Positions 8,905 through 17,345 are shown, counted from the first letter of the stretch. The stretch: 34,282 nucleotides of DNA from a marine gamma proteobacterium HTCC2089 (GCA_905182905.1 CAJJDH010000096.1:1-34282), one strand, 5' to 3'. Notes: a model not told the origin generated them from the letters alone. Numbers and translations: made by a program.

Positions 8905-9960
8905 TTATAGCTCCTCTGTGGGTTCCTGCCACTCGCTCTCCAGCAATCGTGCACCGCGCAAAATGTTGCCCATAGCATAATTACCCTCATGACAAGCGTA
9001 CTCGTAAACCTTGCCCTCACTGGCTTGCCAAACATACTTCCCGCTCCAAGGCTGAGTCCAAGCGGTATCGTCCACCACGGTGAAGTCATATATCAAATTA
9101 CCCGTCTCGGCCATGCTGAAGCGCTCTACAACATGCAAATTTTCATCTGCGCCTGGAAGACCATTAACATTCTTAAAATTCTTGGTCTCAACCACTAAGA
9201 CATCCCCTTCCCAATAGCCTATTGAGTCGCCCAACCACTTGCGGTTAACGTCGGGCGAGTGTTCAGAGTCAATGCGAATGATTCGAGCATCATGAACCAT
9301 CTCTTGCAAAATCATGACATGGTCTTCAGTTTGCACGATACGCTTGTAGTTGTTGTATAGGCTAGAGATCGTTGGCACAGTGGAACCAAAGCTGATTAAA
9401 CAACGCTCCGAGGGCGCTAAACTCTCAGGACCGTCGAAGGGACCGGGACCGTCATGGGCCAGCCATGAGGCTTTGCCGTCATTCTCATAAAGGAAGCTCT
9501 GATACAGAGCACCAAGACGGCCTTGAGCTTCAGGCACCATTTCTGGCTGTCGACCATTTGGTGGATCGTAGATAACCGAGGTTCTAACCTTGCCATCCAT
9601 TTCAAATACTTCGCTGCCCGGATCAATCCAAAAGGCGTTATACCCACCAACGCCACCTGATCCAGCGGTATTGTCACCATCACCTCCAGCGGGTGGTGCC
9701 TCTCGATCGGGATCGCTCTCGCTCTCCGACGCCCACTCAATTGCAAGACCAGCAGCCCAATTAAGTAAATCGGCAAACCATGGGTAAAGATATTCTGTTT
9801 CACCAAGAAACTCAGGTCGCTGCAATGGCGTTAAAGTGCCGGTGTCGTACACGCCGGAAAAGTCAGGCTTACCAGTAGCTGTGCGCTTGATTTCTGCCTG
9901 CACAAACACCGTACCCAGCAGCACGATACCGCCAACAGTTGCGAGAATTAATTTTTTCAT
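8905..9960 (-). CDS. secreted protein of a widespread uncharacterised family
   Basis: A 351-aa protein with a signal peptide (MKKLILATVGGIVLLGTVFVQA). The mature start KPDFSGVYDTGTLTPLQRP and the core blocks ERCLISFG, YNNYKRIVQT, MVHDARIIRID, WLGDSIGYWEGDVLVVETKN, HVVERFSM and YEYACHEGNYAM recur, as I remember, in many proteobacterial and acidobacterial secreted proteins of unknown function. Residues about 78-102 are an acidic and glycine-rich spacer (SESDPDREAPPAGGDGDNT). There is no transmembrane segment after the signal. The gene converges on the DUF3604 gene, so the two are not co-transcribed. No function can be stated. Confidence 0.85.
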   Translation of the reverse strand: MKKLILATVGGIVLLGTVFVQAEIKRTATGKPDFSGVYDTGTLTPLQRPEFLGETEYLYPWFADLLNWAAGLAIEWASESESDPDREAPPAGGDGDNTAGSGGVGGYNAFWIDPGSEVFEMDGKVRTSVIYDPPNGRQPEMVPEAQGRLGALYQSFLYENDGKASWLAHDGPGPFDGPESLAPSERCLISFGSTVPTISSLYNNYKRIVQTEDHVMILQEMVHDARIIRIDSEHSPDVNRKWLGDSIGYWEGDVLVVETKNFKNVNGLPGADENLHVVERFSMAETGNLIYDFTVVDDTAWTQPWSGKYVWQASEGKVYEYACHEGNYAMGNILRGARLLESEWQEPTEEL

Positions 9961-10063
9961 ATGCTCCGCCCCAAGAAAATTTTACTCAAATAATACTTTG
10001 CCAGATATCTTCTGACAAAACACGATTTACGCAATCGCTTAGCACCTAACGCTGCGGCATAAA

Positions 10064-10345
10064 CTACTCGTAAGTACAGTGGTAGGCAGTTGGTCTTAAC
10101 ACTTTGACATCAAAGCTAGCATTCCCAGCTATCTCAAATTTCTCGCCACTGGTATAGCTTTGAAAGCTGGCCTGACCGGGTAACTTCACTTCTAACGCGC
10201 CATCAATAACGGTCATTCTTTCATATTGACTGGTGCCAAAGGTAAACTCACCCACTGACATTACGCCAACAGTCGTGGCCAATTTTTCGCCCTGAAAGGC
10301 AATAGACATGACCTGATCTTCAAAGTAGGCATTTACACTAAGCAT
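10064..10345 (-). CDS. ppnP: pyrimidine/purine nucleoside phosphorylase PpnP
   Basis: A 93-aa single cupin-like beta barrel (DUF1255/YaiE). It matches E. coli PpnP block by block: NAYFEDQVMSIAF, GVMSVGEFTFGTSQYERMTV, DGALEVKLPG and PTAYHCTYE, at the usual length of about 94 residues. PpnP reversibly phosphorolyses several purine and pyrimidine nucleosides to base and ribose 1-phosphate in the cytosol. The ATG follows AGGGAG. It is followed on the same strand by nothing close and preceded by the racemase gene 103 bp upstream, so it may have its own promoter. Confidence 0.94.
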   Translation of the reverse strand: MLSVNAYFEDQVMSIAFQGEKLATTVGVMSVGEFTFGTSQYERMTVIDGALEVKLPGQASFQSYTSGEKFEIAGNASFDVKVLRPTAYHCTYE

Positions 10346-10448
10346 TGAGGTACTCCCTTTTTAACTACATACAAATGGGCGTGATAGTAACGTCTGCGCG
10401 TAGGGTTGGGTACTACTCTCCCTTCGAGGACCAAGTGAAGTTGGGCAA

Positions 10449-11159
10449 CTAATTCACGCAATCAGCCAGCGCAAGCTTCACAGCCTGTGCCGCATGAATT
10501 TCAGTTGTGTCGTACAAGGGGACTTTGGTGTGGTGCTGCTGAACTAGGAGGGCTATTTCCGTGCACCCGAGCACTACCGCTTGCGCGCCTTGATCATGCA
10601 ACTGATCAATCACTTCTAGGTAGCGTTGCCTTGAGTCATCTTTAATTTGGCCCAGAATGAGCTCGGAATAAATGATGTTATGTACAGTATTTCTGTCGGA
10701 CTTATCGGGGACAACAACATCAATAGCATAATTTTCGCGGATCCTATCTTTGTAAAAACTCTCCTCCATAGTGAATTCCGTGCCCAACAAGCCAACCTTG
10801 GTAATACCATCTGCAAGCAATTTTTCCGCAGTCAAATCAGCAACATGTAATATCGGAATTGAGATTGCAGCCTGAACCTCATCCGCAACCTTATGCATAG
10901 TGTTGGCGCAAATCAGTAAAAAATCCGCGCCAGCAGCTTCAATGCCCACAGCCGCATCCGCTAAAATTTTCGCAGCCTGTCGCCATTTGCCTTGATGCTG
11001 TAACGTTTGTATCTCGTCAAAATCAACACTGTAGAGCCATATCTTTGCCGAATGTGAACCACCTAAAGCTTCCTTCACGCCGCGATTTAACGCTTGGTAG
11101 TAGCTCACAGTTGACTCCCAGCTCATACCGCCAATCATACCTATTGTCTTCATACCCAT
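10449..11159 (-). CDS. ygeA: aspartate/glutamate racemase family protein (YgeA-like)
   Basis: A 236-aa cofactor-independent racemase. MKTIGMIGGMSWESTVSYY opens the fold. The two catalytic cysteines lie in ICANTMHKVAD (C84) and VLGCTEIALL (C199), the same contexts as the broad-specificity amino-acid racemase YgeA. It interconverts L- and D-amino acids through a two-base thiol mechanism in the cytosol. Two starts are possible: ATG at 11159, with GAG four bases upstream, and ATG at 11153, which gives the family's usual MKTIG start. It lies on the same strand as the cupin gene upstream (89 bp) and ppnP downstream. The exact amino-acid substrate cannot be read. Confidence 0.9.
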   Translation of the reverse strand: MGMKTIGMIGGMSWESTVSYYQALNRGVKEALGGSHSAKIWLYSVDFDEIQTLQHQGKWRQAAKILADAAVGIEAAGADFLLICANTMHKVADEVQAAISIPILHVADLTAEKLLADGITKVGLLGTEFTMEESFYKDRIRENYAIDVVVPDKSDRNTVHNIIYSELILGQIKDDSRQRYLEVIDQLHDQGAQAVVLGCTEIALLVQQHHTKVPLYDTTEIHAAQAVKLALADCVN

Positions 11160-11248
11160 TTACTCAAATTTTGCTCGCTAAAAAATAGTCCAAGGACACT
11201 CACAATCTAGCAACGTTGTTTCAACAACATAGCCTCAACTTACCCCGT

Positions 11249-11722
11249 TTAATAACGACTACCGTCTTGACGTGTAAAAATCGTGACCCCACTATCATCG
11301 AGTTCGGCGCGCAGATCATCTTGTGGATACTCGATTACGTCGAACGGTATTCGACCGCCCACTTCGATATACACTACCTCTTCAGTGGTCGAATTGACCA
11401 GTTGATGCGCTTGCCCATCGCCTGCCTTAAAGCCAATACACTGGTCTGGAGACAATGTGAATTTTTCCACCCCTAGATATAGCGTAGGTTGACCCTCAAG
11501 GATATAGACTAACTCGTCAGATCTACTGTGCTTATGGAAAAGTGCCGAAATAGCACCAGGCGCGAGTTTTGTAATATTTACGCCAAAATTCGTAAGGTTA
11601 AAAAAGTCGCCCAGCTTTAACTTGGACCGCCCTTCGACCATGGATGCAAACGCACCAGGATAATTGGTTTTTTGTTTTGCAGCGGGAACTTCTTTTGCGT
11701 GGACTGGTTTTACTTGCGGCAA
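11249..11722 (-). CDS. cupin-domain protein
   Basis: A 157-aa protein with one full cupin. Motif 1 is H63-x-H65-x4-E70-x6-G77 (FHKHSRSDELVYILEG), and motif 2 ends at H106 (GDGQAHQLVN), so the four metal ligands are all present. It resembles the COG3837 group, single-domain proteins seen near amino-acid and sugar metabolism; no reaction is assigned. The start is TTG at 11722 with AGGA about ten bases upstream, and no ATG fits better. The racemase follows on the same strand. Confidence 0.88.
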   Translation of the reverse strand: MPQVKPVHAKEVPAAKQKTNYPGAFASMVEGRSKLKLGDFFNLTNFGVNITKLAPGAISALFHKHSRSDELVYILEGQPTLYLGVEKFTLSPDQCIGFKAGDGQAHQLVNSTTEEVVYIEVGGRIPFDVIEYPQDDLRAELDDSGVTIFTRQDGSRY

Positions 11723-11787
11723 GCTAGGATTCCTGGTGATTAATGGTCTTCTGTGGCCCAGCTGTGATAACTCACATAGAGGCGGCG

Positions 11788-12186
11788 CTATCCGCGTTTA
11801 CTAATGTGATAGGTTAGCGCGAGTCGAATACAGACTTTCAACTCATTTTCGGGAAGGTCATCGCTAACATTAAAAATGACAGCTCGATTGCCAGAAAAGC
11901 TCAGCTGGGGAAAAAGTGACCTATAGGTGTCTACTAGTGATGTCCTGCAGTTCACATACAAGCCGCAATAACTAGGCGCTTTCGCCTCCCAGTCGATTCG
12001 AATAGTTGTGCCACTTTTGCTCACAGATGTAAGATATGCAGGCACACCCCACTTCAGCGTTTCTTCTAACTCACCTATACGCTCGTCTTGTGCGGCAACA
12101 GCAAAAATAAGGCGGCGCAGATGCGCCAATTTGGGTTGTACGCTAGATGGGTAGGATGCAAACCGCTCGGCGACAAATTGATCCAC
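11788..12186 (-). CDS. DUF1801-domain protein
   Basis: A 132-aa small cytosolic protein of the YdhG/DUF1801 type. Diagnostic parts are the N-terminal helix SSVQPKLAHLRRLI, the ELEETLKWGVPAYLT block, YCGLYVNCRTSLVDTYR and the closing LALTYHISKRG. The fold is related to the CyaY/YjbR group; function is unknown. The start is GTG at 12186, supported by GGAGGAG eight bases upstream. A 15-bp tandem repeat array sits immediately upstream of this ribosome site. Confidence 0.85.
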   Translation of the reverse strand: MDQFVAERFASYPSSVQPKLAHLRRLIFAVAAQDERIGELEETLKWGVPAYLTSVSKSGTTIRIDWEAKAPSYCGLYVNCRTSLVDTYRSLFPQLSFSGNRAVIFNVSDDLPENELKVCIRLALTYHISKRG

Positions 12187-12204
12187 TTAACGCTCCTCCG
12201 CGCC

Positions 12205-12279
12205 ACCTATAGTATGACTATTTATAATACGGCGACTTATAATCTGGCTACTTAATGTCTGGCTACATATAGTCTGGAT
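12205..12279. repeat. five 15-bp degenerate tandem repeats
   Basis: Five consecutive 15-mers start at 12205, 12220, 12235, 12250 and 12265 with consensus ACTTATAGTCTGGCT. Unit 3 (ACTTATAATCTGGCT), unit 4 (ACTTAATGTCTGGCT) and unit 5 (ACATATAGTCTGGAT) are closest to one another; units 1 and 2 have drifted. A sixth, decayed unit may follow to 12294. The array ends next to the ribosome site of the DUF1801 gene, so it lies in that gene's promoter or leader. Confidence 0.75.
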
Positions 12280-12470
12280 ATTTCAGGCGATCAGGACTAA
12301 CTCTGACCCACATTTGGTTAGATGTGGAATCACCCAAGGACAAAATAAAATATAGTGTAGGGGCACAATAGTCTAAGCGTTAAACTACCAACGGCCTGAA
12401 TTTTTCTTCAACGGTAGAGCGTGTTGGAAACATATCTCACGGAGCACCAGTTAAAGGGCTGGACTAAATT

Positions 12471-13424
12471 TTAGTCGACCGCATCACCATTGAAATATCT
12501 GCGTCCACGAACGCTGGCGTGACGTTGCTCTTCGGTTTGTTCTTCTAGTTCTGGATATTTAGGCGCTGTCATAAACCGGGCGAACCAATCTTCGATCAGC
12601 TCATCATCATTGAGTAGATCGAACAATTGTTTTTTCGCCTGGTCGATAAAAGCGGGATGGATTTCTCTAGATGCCATATCAACGGTAAGCTCTGGGTCAC
12701 GATAGTGTTGAGTATTACCTTGGGTAATCATTTCAACGGCTAAATCACCCAACATATCCGCCAACGTTGGCGATCTAAAACCTATCGAAAAGGTTAAGCA
12801 CTCGCCTTCCGCAACACCCCAATGCCCTACTCCGGGCGGCAGGTAGAGCATGTCCCCGGGGTTGAGTACCCATTCCTGGACGGGTTTGAAGCCCTCAATA
12901 ATTCGTAATTCCGTACCTTCGCGTAGCGGTGTACTTGTCCCGCACTCCTCGCCTATCTGCCAGCACCGCTGGCCCTCTACCTGAAGAAGAAAAACATCAT
13001 ACTGATCAAAGTGCGGCCCAACACTGCCACCATCACAGGCATAACTGATCATTATGTCGTCTAATCGCCAAGCAGGTAAAAAGTCGAAACGCTGTAACAG
13101 CTCTTTGACCTCAGGCACCCACAAATCTGCACCCTGGACTAACAAGGTCCAATCCTGCTCGGGCATAGTTTGATAATCGTCCTCTTCAAACGGACCATGT
13201 CTCACTGACCATGGCCCATCACGACCATTTTCCTCCACAATCCGCGATTCAACCTCTGGCTCTAAAGACAACCCAGCCAATTCATCAGCGCTTACAGGCG
13301 ACTCATAGTCAGGTAAGGCATCTCGAATAAGCAGTGGCTGTTTTTGCCAGTAATGCTGAAGAAATTCTGCCGCAGAGGTATCTCCCAAAATACTTAGAGA
13401 CTCTTTGTCTATAGAGTTACCCAT
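12471..13424 (-). CDS. roxA: ribosomal protein uL16 (L16) arginine 3-hydroxylase RoxA
   Basis: A 317-aa JmjC-type Fe(II)/2-oxoglutarate oxygenase (YcfD family) that hydroxylates an arginine of ribosomal protein L16. Matching blocks are FLQHYWQKQPLLIRDA, SADELAGLSLEPEVESRIV, GPHFDQYDVFLLQVEGQRCW (iron ligands H138 and D140) and LPPGVGHWGVAEGECL (third ligand H201). The C-terminal winged-helix-like part continues to FMTAPKYPELEEQ. I chose the ATG at 13424; a GTG at 13451 would add nine residues not expected in the family. It is on the same strand as the DUF1801 gene but 284 bp upstream, with the repeat array between, so it is probably a separate transcript. No other gene is visible in that gap. 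Confidence 0.95.
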   Translation of the reverse strand: MGNSIDKESLSILGDTSAAEFLQHYWQKQPLLIRDALPDYESPVSADELAGLSLEPEVESRIVEENGRDGPWSVRHGPFEEDDYQTMPEQDWTLLVQGADLWVPEVKELLQRFDFLPAWRLDDIMISYACDGGSVGPHFDQYDVFLLQVEGQRCWQIGEECGTSTPLREGTELRIIEGFKPVQEWVLNPGDMLYLPPGVGHWGVAEGECLTFSIGFRSPTLADMLGDLAVEMITQGNTQHYRDPELTVDMASREIHPAFIDQAKKQLFDLLNDDELIEDWFARFMTAPKYPELEEQTEEQRHASVRGRRYFNGDAVD

Positions 13425-13667
13425 TGATTTGTTCCGATAGAAAATCAGCACCCTAACGGAAAACCCACTAATGGCCTATTGCAGAATTACATTTACGCAA
13501 AAAATTTACTGACATTTAGTCGGGCACCTTTTGCGTATCCACCCGGGTACAACTGCACTAGTTATGAGTTCTACCGCGCCCCTGACCTGACACTCAGAAA
13601 ACACATCCCATTGACTCGCGCTCAATAATCACTAATAAATAGAGGTTCAATTTGTAGGAGTGGGACT

Positions 13668-14894
13668 ATGATCGATTTTGAAATACCAGAAGAAACCAAA
13701 GCAATAAGGGCAAAGGTACGGACCTTTGTGCAGAATGTCTGTTTACCCGCCGAGGAAATCTGCACCGCAGAGAACTTTGACGAGATACTCGCTGAACTGC
13801 GACAAAAAGCCAGAGCGGAAGGTCTCTGGTGCCCATTCATACCCACGGAACATGGCGGCATGGGACTTAAACCCCTGGCTAACGCCTTGGTGCAAATGGA
13901 ACTGGGTGAAAGTCACCTTGGCGCTTTATCAATGAATACCCAAGGACCGGATGACGCCACCATGCTCACTCTGTTGGAGCACGGTACAGATTTCCAAAAG
14001 GAAAAATTCCTTAAACCGCTACTCAACGGCGAAAAGCGTATTTGCTATTCCATGACCGAGAAAGCCGCCGGCGCGGATGCAACCGGCATGCAAACCAGCG
14101 CAGTATTAGAAGGCGACAATTGGGTACTCAACGGCGAGAAGTGGTTCAGTTCATCAGCCTCAGTTGCTGATATAGCCGTTGTCATGGCAAAGACTGACCC
14201 CGACGCACCTCGCCATGAGCAATACAGTACTTTCATTGTGGAATTACCTAACCCAGGTTATGAGATTCTGCGCAATATCGAAACCATGCAACCGCATAGT
14301 GATCTAGGGCTTAAACTGGGTGGGTCCCACTCAGAGATCAAAATCGAAAACCTTGTTGTACCGCGTGAGAATATTTTAGGCGGTCGCGGCAAAGGTTTTT
14401 CTATGGGTCAGCATCGACTTGCTTATGGGCGTCTGCGTCATGGTATGCACAACGTCGCCATTGCCCAGCGTGCATTGGATTTAGCCGCAGGACATGTAGT
14501 GGGCCGAAACACCTTCGGTAAGCGCTTAGCTGATCGTCAGGGCGTGCGTTGGATGCTGGCTGACTGTGCGGCTGAGATTTACAAGGCGCGACTCATGCTA
14601 CTGCACATCGCCTACAAAGCAGAGCGCGGCGAGGATTTGCGTCAGGAAAATGGTATCGCCAAAGTATTCCTCGCACACATGGTGCATCAGGTAGTAGATA
14701 CTGCTCTGCAACTTCACGGCGCACTCGGATACAGCCATGACACCCCCCTAGCGCGCTGGTATACGGGTATTCGCAGTCAAAGATTGGTCGATGGTCCGGA
14801 TGAAGTACATCGCTGGCGCACTGGAGCAAATGTCATAAAAGCATTTGAAGAACATGGCACCACTGCTTCTGCCTGCGGCGGCGAACTACTCTAA
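13668..14894 (+). CDS. acyl-CoA dehydrogenase (ACAD10/11-like)
   Basis: A 408-aa flavoenzyme. The FAD/acyl-binding blocks are CYSMTEKAAGADATGM, LNGEKWFSSSASVADIA and GRLRHGMHNVAIAQRALDLA. The C-terminal motif RLVDGPDEVHRW puts D375 where medium-chain enzymes carry the catalytic glutamate, as in the ACAD10/11 branch. It introduces a C2-C3 double bond into an acyl-CoA and passes electrons to electron-transfer flavoprotein. The length is normal. TAGGAG precedes the ATG. It faces a second acyl-CoA dehydrogenase 181 bp downstream, but a hairpin lies between. The chain specificity is unknown. Confidence 0.93.
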   Translation: MIDFEIPEETKAIRAKVRTFVQNVCLPAEEICTAENFDEILAELRQKARAEGLWCPFIPTEHGGMGLKPLANALVQMELGESHLGALSMNTQGPDDATMLTLLEHGTDFQKEKFLKPLLNGEKRICYSMTEKAAGADATGMQTSAVLEGDNWVLNGEKWFSSSASVADIAVVMAKTDPDAPRHEQYSTFIVELPNPGYEILRNIETMQPHSDLGLKLGGSHSEIKIENLVVPRENILGGRGKGFSMGQHRLAYGRLRHGMHNVAIAQRALDLAAGHVVGRNTFGKRLADRQGVRWMLADCAAEIYKARLMLLHIAYKAERGEDLRQENGIAKVFLAHMVHQVVDTALQLHGALGYSHDTPLARWYTGIRSQRLVDGPDEVHRWRTGANVIKAFEEHGTTASACGGELL

Positions 14895-14902
14895 GCTGCA
14901 AT

Positions 14903-14942
14903 AAAAAAAGGGAACAGGTGCCCAACGCAGAGGCCTGTTCCC
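14903..14942 (-). terminator. strong intrinsic terminator for the minus strand
   Basis: A perfect 9-bp stem, GGGAACAGG (14910-14918) and CCTGTTCCC (14934-14942), has a 15-nt loop. On plus it is preceded by seven A (14903-14909), so on minus it is followed by seven T: a textbook intrinsic terminator for minus-strand transcription. No minus-strand gene ends here. On plus it has no U-run. Confidence 0.7.
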
Positions 14943-15075
14943 AGATACTTCTAGTAAATCGCTTAACCAACGTAATATTTGACCCTTGAAGGGCATTCCA
15001 CACTGGCAATTTACCTACAAATTTCCTAAATTCATGAACTACAAAGCACTTACCCCAACTCTATAGGAGACTCCT

Positions 15076-16269
15076 GTGTCTACAGCCACCAACACCGCAG
15101 CTTTTGAACAAGAAGTGAATGAGTTCTTAGCTGCAAATCTAACACCAGATCTCGTTAATTCTGCATCACTAGGCTTTGGCATCAGCCGCGAGGAAGGCAC
15201 ACGTTGGCACAAGGCACTTTTTGATAAAGGCTGGATCGCTCCAGACTGGCCTAGTGAATACGGTGGCTGCGACTGGTCAACGCGACAAAAACATATATTT
15301 TCCCAAGCTACAGCATTCGCTGGCGCGCCCATGGTTATGCCGTTTGGTATTGGCATGGTTGGACCTGTCATCTACACCTACGGCACTCAGGCACAGAAAG
15401 ACCAGCACCTGCCAAGCATATTGGATGGCAGCACTTGGTGGTGCCAAGGTTATTCTGAACCCGGCAGCGGTTCAGACCTTGCATCATTAAAGACTTCTGC
15501 AGTCCGGGATGGCGACGAGTACGTTGTAAACGGGCAAAAGATCTGGACAACCAATGCTCACAAGGCTGATTGGATCTTCGCCTTGGTGCGCACAGAAACC
15601 AAAGGCAAAGCTCAGCAAGGTATTAGTTTTCTTCTTATTGACATGAGTACCCCGGGATTAGAGGTCAAACCCATTGTCTCCATAGACGGCATGCATCACC
15701 TCAATGAAGTCTATTTCACTGATGTCAGGGTGCCAGTGAGCAATCGAGTGGGCGAGGAAAATTCTGGATGGACCTACGCAAAGTTTTTGCTTGGGCACGA
15801 ACGAACAGGCATTGCAGGAGTCGCTGGTTCTAAGCGCAAGATCGCAGCACTAAAGGAAATGGCCGCAGTTGAACATGACAATGACGGTCGCAAGTTGGCC
15901 GACTCTCAAGAATTCATGAACACATTGAATGAAATCGATGTAAGACTGAACTCATTAGAAGCAGTAGAGGCGAGAGTGATAGCGCATATGGAAGCCACCG
16001 GCGCGCCAGGCGACTCCGCATCAATGCTAAAAATCATCGGCACTGAAATTCAACAAGCATTGCAGGAGCTAACGGTGGAAGCTGTGGCTTATTACGCCCT
16101 ACCCTTTGATGTTGCCCTAATCAGGGGCGAAATCAACGAACCACCAATTGGACCAAAATATGCTGAGAGTGCGGTATCCGATATGAATTTCGGACGGGCT
16201 GCCTCAATCTATGGCGGCTCTAACGAGATTCAGCGCAATGTTATTGCCAAAGGTGTTTTAGGGCTGTAA
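15076..16269 (+). CDS. acyl-CoA dehydrogenase (pimeloyl/steroid-type FadE)
   Basis: A 397-aa flavoenzyme starting at GTG behind ATAGGAG. Signature blocks are WWCQGYSEPGSGSDLASLKT, NGQKIWTTNAHKADWI, DMSTPGLEVKPI and the C-terminus SIYGGSNEIQRNVIAKGVLGL. The canonical catalytic-glutamate position (YEGT in medium-chain enzymes) is glycine (IYGGS). E242 in LLGHERTGIAG sits where isovaleryl-CoA dehydrogenase carries its base, so the base has probably moved there. The branch is common in side-chain degradation of steroids, terpenoids and dicarboxylates. It is a close paralogue of the gene at 25662. A strong terminator follows. Confidence 0.93.
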   Translation: MSTATNTAAFEQEVNEFLAANLTPDLVNSASLGFGISREEGTRWHKALFDKGWIAPDWPSEYGGCDWSTRQKHIFSQATAFAGAPMVMPFGIGMVGPVIYTYGTQAQKDQHLPSILDGSTWWCQGYSEPGSGSDLASLKTSAVRDGDEYVVNGQKIWTTNAHKADWIFALVRTETKGKAQQGISFLLIDMSTPGLEVKPIVSIDGMHHLNEVYFTDVRVPVSNRVGEENSGWTYAKFLLGHERTGIAGVAGSKRKIAALKEMAAVEHDNDGRKLADSQEFMNTLNEIDVRLNSLEAVEARVIAHMEATGAPGDSASMLKIIGTEIQQALQELTVEAVAYYALPFDVALIRGEINEPPIGPKYAESAVSDMNFGRAASIYGGSNEIQRNVIAKGVLGL

Positions 16270-16299
16270 TCCAAGATAAGAGCTTGGCTAAGAAACTCC

Positions 16300-16326
16300 A
16301 AAAGCCGGCGCACTAGCCGGCTTTTT
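16300..16326 (+). terminator. intrinsic terminator after the acyl-CoA dehydrogenase
   Basis: A 10-bp perfect stem, AAAAGCCGGC and GCCGGCTTTT, has a 6-nt loop (GCACTA) and runs into TTTTT (16322-16326). It lies 30 bp after the stop codon and closes the 15076-16269 transcript. Confidence 0.9.
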
Positions 16327-16527
16327 ATATATCTACTGATCCACTTTGCGCATGCGCTTTCACCGTTGGTTTAACAACTCTGATAGCTCTTGCAAATAAG
16401 AAGAGCCCAGTGCGGCAGGATAGGTTGCAATCGATGCTAGCTTACCCAGATTACAAACCCTGCCCCTGTGCTGAGGAGGCCAGCGGTAAGTATTGGACAA
16501 CGCCGAAGCACAATCGCATAGTAAGTC

Positions 16528-16559
16528 TGTTCTAAGCATGAAGGCTTTTGCTTAGAACA
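16528..16559. repeat. 10-bp inverted repeat upstream of phoB
   Basis: TGTTCTAAGC (16528-16537) and GCTTAGAACA (16550-16559) are perfect inverted copies around a 12-nt loop. It lies 29 bp upstream of the Pho-box-like site. It could be an operator or an RNA hairpin; there is no U-run, so it is not a terminator. The rest of 16327-16658 holds no gene that I can support. Confidence 0.55.
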
Positions 16560-16587
16560 TTCTAACAGCAAGCGCTAAACGTCATTA

Positions 16588-16609
16588 TTTTCACCGTTTT
16601 GTCATAAAC
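16588..16609 (+). promoter_or_regulatory. Pho-box-like site and promoter before phoB
   Basis: Two 11-bp direct units, TTTTCACCGTT and TTGTCATAAAC, fit the PhoB-box design (CTGTCAT-like 7-mers spaced by 4 bp). A TATTTA -10-like hexamer starts at 16614, near the distance used in PhoB-activated promoters that lack a -35. Autoregulation of phoB is established in E. coli; here it is inferred from this match. Confidence 0.55.
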
Positions 16610-16658
16610 AGGGTATTTAATCTTCACAGCTCGCAAAACCAATAAGAAGAGACAGACA

Positions 16659-17345
16659 ATGGCAACTTCAATATTAGTAGTCGAAGATGATCCGGAAATC
16701 AGAGAGCTCCTTGTATTTACTCTCACTCGCGAAGGCTACAATGTCATTGAAGCCGACACGGCTGAAGTTGCATTACAAAAATTAGACAGTCGAGTGCCTG
16801 ATTTGATCTTAGTGGATTGGATGTTACCCGGCATGGATGGCGTTGAACTAGCCAAACGACTGCGCCGTGAAGAACTTACCACTCAAACACCTTTGGTAAT
16901 GCTCACCGCTCGAGGCGAAGAAACCGATAAGCTAAAAAGTTTCGCTGGTGGAATTGACGACTACATCACTAAACCATTTTCCCCACGAGAGCTTTTAGCG
17001 CGAGTTAAGGCGCTTTTAAGAAGAAGCGGCAGACCGCAAAATAATCTTGTTGAAGCCAGCGGCATCTGCTTGGACCTGAACAGCTATAGAATGACAGTGC
17101 ACGGCAAAGAAATTCAAATCAGCCCAACAGAATATAAATTACTAGAAGTGCTAATGCGCAACCCTGACCGAGCATTTGAGCGCAGCCAGCTATTGGATCG
17201 AGTTTGGGGTCGCCAAATCTATGTCGAAGAACGCACGGTCGACGTTCATATGCTCCGACTCAGAAAAATACTAAAGCCACACGGCGTTGATACAACATTA
17301 CAAACCGTACGCGGCATAGGCTATCGATTCACATCAATTAGTTAG
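16659..17345 (+). CDS. phoB: phosphate regulon response regulator PhoB
   Basis: A 228-aa OmpR/PhoB-class regulator. The receiver domain has D10-D11, phospho-acceptor D53 (LILVDWMLPGMDG), T83 (MLTARGEE) and K105 (DYITKPFSPRELLARVK). The winged-helix domain has ISPTEYKLLEVLMRNPDRAF, QLLDRVWG, YVEERTVDVHMLRLRK and QTVRGIGYRF. Length and motifs match E. coli PhoB almost throughout. It activates phosphate-starvation genes. The kinase gene phoR, usually next to it, is absent: the following gene is a convergent SDR. A Pho-box-like site lies in its promoter. Confidence 0.94.
   Translation: MATSILVVEDDPEIRELLVFTLTREGYNVIEADTAEVALQKLDSRVPDLILVDWMLPGMDGVELAKRLRREELTTQTPLVMLTARGEETDKLKSFAGGIDDYITKPFSPRELLARVKALLRRSGRPQNNLVEASGICLDLNSYRMTVHGKEIQISPTEYKLLEVLMRNPDRAFERSQLLDRVWGRQIYVEERTVDVHMLRLRKILKPHGVDTTLQTVRGIGYRFTSIS

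Noticed and set aside
9417-9806. 129-aa minus-strand open frame inside the secreted-protein gene
   Set aside because: It is an alternate frame of the 8905-9960 gene, which has a signal peptide and conserved blocks.
12205-12279. CRISPR array
   Set aside because: The repeats are directly adjacent 15-mers without spacers and no cas gene is present.
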